Below, piece by piece: positions 62,417 through 64,000 of a DNA stretch of 64,000 nucleotides. The DNA comes from Pseudanabaena sp. Chao 1811 (GTDB lineage: Bacteria > Cyanobacteriota > Cyanobacteriia > Pseudanabaenales > Pseudanabaenaceae), in assembly GCF_027942295.1 (NCBI RefSeq), contig NZ_CP101416.1, positions 1,612,001 to 1,676,000 of the forward strand, given 5' to 3'. Every line of letters starts with the position of its first letter. Position 1 is the first letter of the stretch. Below the pieces are notes generated by a model. The model was not told where the DNA came from. It did not search any database and worked only from the letters and a program-made list of their open reading frames with translations. A program made the position numbers and the translations under genes.

Positions 62417-63250
62417 CTAATTAAAAAAGGTGCGATGTTGCAAAGATGGCATTTGGCGACGGATTTGATCGATGCGTGATGGTTGGATTTCTGCGATCGC
62501 TACACCTGTGCGATCGCCTGCATCGGCTAATACGATACCCCAAGGATCGATAATCATCGCATGACCGTGGGACTGACGACGTGGGGTGTGCATTCCTACC
62601 TGTGCAGGGGCAATTACATAACTCGTATTTTCGATCGCCCTTGCCTGTAATAAAACCTGCCAATGATCTTTACCTGTAAAGGCAGTAAAGGCGGCAGGCA
62701 CAAATAGGACATTTGCCCCATTTTTAGACAAATGGCGATATAACTCAGGGAACCTTACGTCATAACAAACCGATAGTCCCAAGTTGCCATACTGCTCTGA
62801 TCTATATACAGGGGGAGCTTCTTCGCCAGCAAGAATTGTTGCGGATTCCTGATAGGTATTGCCATCGGGCAGATTGACATCAAATAGATGCATTTTGCGA
62901 TAACGAGCCAATTCTTCGCCTTCGCGACCAATCAGCAGGGCGGTGTTGTACATCTTGATCGCAGAGGAATTATTGGGAGTAGCTACTGGCACAGGAAATC
63001 CACCACCAAGCAACAGAATTTGATATTTTTGGGCGATCGTAATCAAAAACTTTTCGCTCTTTTCGGCAATTTCTGTAGACTGTCTCGTCTTTTCACTTTC
63101 GTCACCCAAAAACGAAAAGTTTTCTGGTAAACAAACTAATTCTGCACCTCGATTTACTGCCAGTTGGATCAAATCTTCTGCTTGAGCAAGATTTTTGTCT
63201 ACATCTGAGACACTGGTCATTTGTACGGCGGCCGCCAAATATGACTTCAT
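62417..63250 (-). CDS. carbon-nitrogen hydrolase (nitrilase superfamily, Nit1-like)
   Basis: ATG 63250 (MKSYLAAAVQMTSVSDVDKN) is preferred over the frame start 63298; 277 residues. Catalytic triad: Glu in LVCLPENFSFLG, Lys in RYRKMHLFDVNLPDG and Cys in GLSVCYDVRFPELYRHL. Sequence type matches Nit1 amidases that hydrolyse deaminated glutathione (metabolite repair); other omega-amidases are possible. No operon partner visible. Confidence 0.85.
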   Translation of the reverse strand: MKSYLAAAVQMTSVSDVDKNLAQAEDLIQLAVNRGAELVCLPENFSFLGDESEKTRQSTEIAEKSEKFLITIAQKYQILLLGGGFPVPVATPNNSSAIKMYNTALLIGREGEELARYRKMHLFDVNLPDGNTYQESATILAGEEAPPVYRSEQYGNLGLSVCYDVRFPELYRHLSKNGANVLFVPAAFTAFTGKDHWQVLLQARAIENTSYVIAPAQVGMHTPRRQSHGHAMIIDPWGIVLADAGDRTGVAIAEIQPSRIDQIRRQMPSLQHRTFFN

Positions 63251-63373
63251 TGCAATCCTTAAAACTTTCCCACGTAATTCAATTGCGCTATACAGCACTT
63301 AATCTAGATTACCCTGCTATAGCGCTTTACGCTAAAAAACAATTGGGAGAGCGTTTATTGATGCTTGTCTCAA

Positions 63374-64000
63374 TTAGCCCAGTTTACCAGTGACAATATA
63401 AGCAACCCTGAGACCAACATTTGTTGCATGATCTGCCATCCGCTCTAGGTGATGAATTGCTAATACCATCAGCATTACAGGCTCTAGAGGTTCGCCAAAT
63501 ACCCTTTGGGAAGCTATGAGGTTATAGATATTCTGATAATCATCGTCAACGGCATCATCCTTTGCCTTAATTTGAAGACCGATATTTTCATCAAGGTTAG
63601 CTAAGGCTTCTAAACTCATGGCAAGCATGGCTCGGCAGCGATTAGACATAATCTCCAATTCACCAAGATAAGGGGATGGTGGGTAAGGAAAAAGCTTAAT
63701 GGCAATATCACCAAGATTTTCGGCATAGTCACCGATGCGTTCAATATCGCGGATTAACTGCATCAAAGCACTCAATAATCGCAGATCGCGAGCGACTGGT
63801 GACTGCAATGCAATTAAATTGATACAATCCATTTCAATTTGTCGATAAATTCGATCAATTTGCTTATCTTGAGGATCGATACGAGTAGCAGCTTCTAAAT
63901 CGCGCTCAAATAAAGCTGCATGAGCTAAAAGAAATGAATTTTCGACAAGAGCGCCCATTCGCAAAGAGTCTTGTTCTAGGCGATGGAGTTGACGTTCAAA
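63374..64000 (-). CDS. phoU: phosphate transport system regulator PhoU (partial)
   Basis: The reading frame continues past the window end; the visible codons start FERQLHRLEQDS at 64000, so an N-terminal piece is missing. About 208 residues are seen. PhoU repeats: LRMGALVENSFLLAHAALFE, LLSALMQLIRDIERIGDYAEN, EVxR-like metal-binding residues and MVLAIHHLERMADHATNVGLR near the C-terminus. PhoU links the Pst transporter to PhoR/SphS phosphate signalling. A short frame start at 63964 is not the true start. Confidence 0.9.
   Translation of the reverse strand, partial: FERQLHRLEQDSLRMGALVENSFLLAHAALFERDLEAATRIDPQDKQIDRIYRQIEMDCINLIALQSPVARDLRLLSALMQLIRDIERIGDYAENLGDIAIKLFPYPPSPYLGELEIMSNRCRAMLAMSLEALANLDENIGLQIKAKDDAVDDDYQNIYNLIASQRVFGEPLEPVMLMVLAIHHLERMADHATNVGLRVAYIVTGKLG

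Overview
The window reads as a chromosomal segment of a cyanobacterium, most likely a filamentous freshwater form of the Pseudanabaena type; the genus is an inference. The reasons are cyanobacterium- or plastid-specific genes (psbY, ycf3, Psb32-like, ycf45-like, ldpA, clpR, sepF, cphA, DUF2499/DUF3593/DUF4079 genes), the many HIP1 palindromes (GCGATCGC), and moderate-to-low GC. No rRNA, tRNA or CRISPR array was recognised.

Layout. 1-3.4 kb is an accessory patch: a MazEF-like pair, an orphan xisI, a partial duplication of the toxin-antitoxin junction, a DUF433 gene with a truncated partner, and a dead IS630/IS1634 composite. 3.4-11.9 kb holds an enolase-superfamily enzyme, a small secreted protein, two linked histidine kinases, a CPA2 cation/proton antiporter and the clpR-clpP3 pair. 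12-13.5 kb holds a DUF2887 putative nuclease gene between two direct repeats. 13.7-24.9 kb is the most striking region: three large exported TPR-CHAT proteins (putative caspase-like peptidases with an intact His/Cys pair) with a lipoprotein gene between the first and second. 25-28.4 kb has uma2-like, hisG, a proteobacterial-type (class I) phosphoribulokinase and dusB. 28.6-30.0 kb is a graveyard of broken small genes (an XRE regulator, DUF5674, DUF262). 30.2-41.3 kb has an HxlR regulator divergent from a flavodoxin-like gene, purM, proC, sepF, a prohibitin, ldpA, ycf45-like, pyrE and a Psb32-like gene. 41.5-52.9 kb has a large unknown protein, a DUF4079 protein, carbonic anhydrase, a glycosyltransferase-like gene overlapping gltA, psbY (44 codons), uppP, rplU-rpmA, a response regulator, gatC, ycf3, an ABC-2 permease and an RRM protein. 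53.6-64 kb has secD-secF, small membrane proteins, a PfkB sugar kinase next to cphA, a GNAT protein, a nitrilase and phoU, which runs off the window.

Intergenic structure. Nearly every longer gap contains a long near-perfect hairpin, usually 15-31 bp arms around a 1-4 nt loop. The arms often meet in a GC core such as GCGC-NNN-GCGC. At least three repeat families with their own terminal inverted repeats can be told apart: family I at about 5.1, 41.4 and 45.7 kb; family II at about 28.5, 39.6 and 51.7 kb; family III at about 34.8 and 53.4 kb. At several genes the hairpin arm contains the stop codon itself. These hairpins probably act as terminators as well as being mobile or self-propagating repeats. 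They and the CHAT island are the least explained signals in the window.

Most other genes are unlinked housekeeping functions in short operons. Clear functional pairs are clpR-clpP3, rplU-rpmA, secD-secF, the two sensor kinases, the DUF2499-DUF3593 pair, and the HxlR-flavodoxin divergon.
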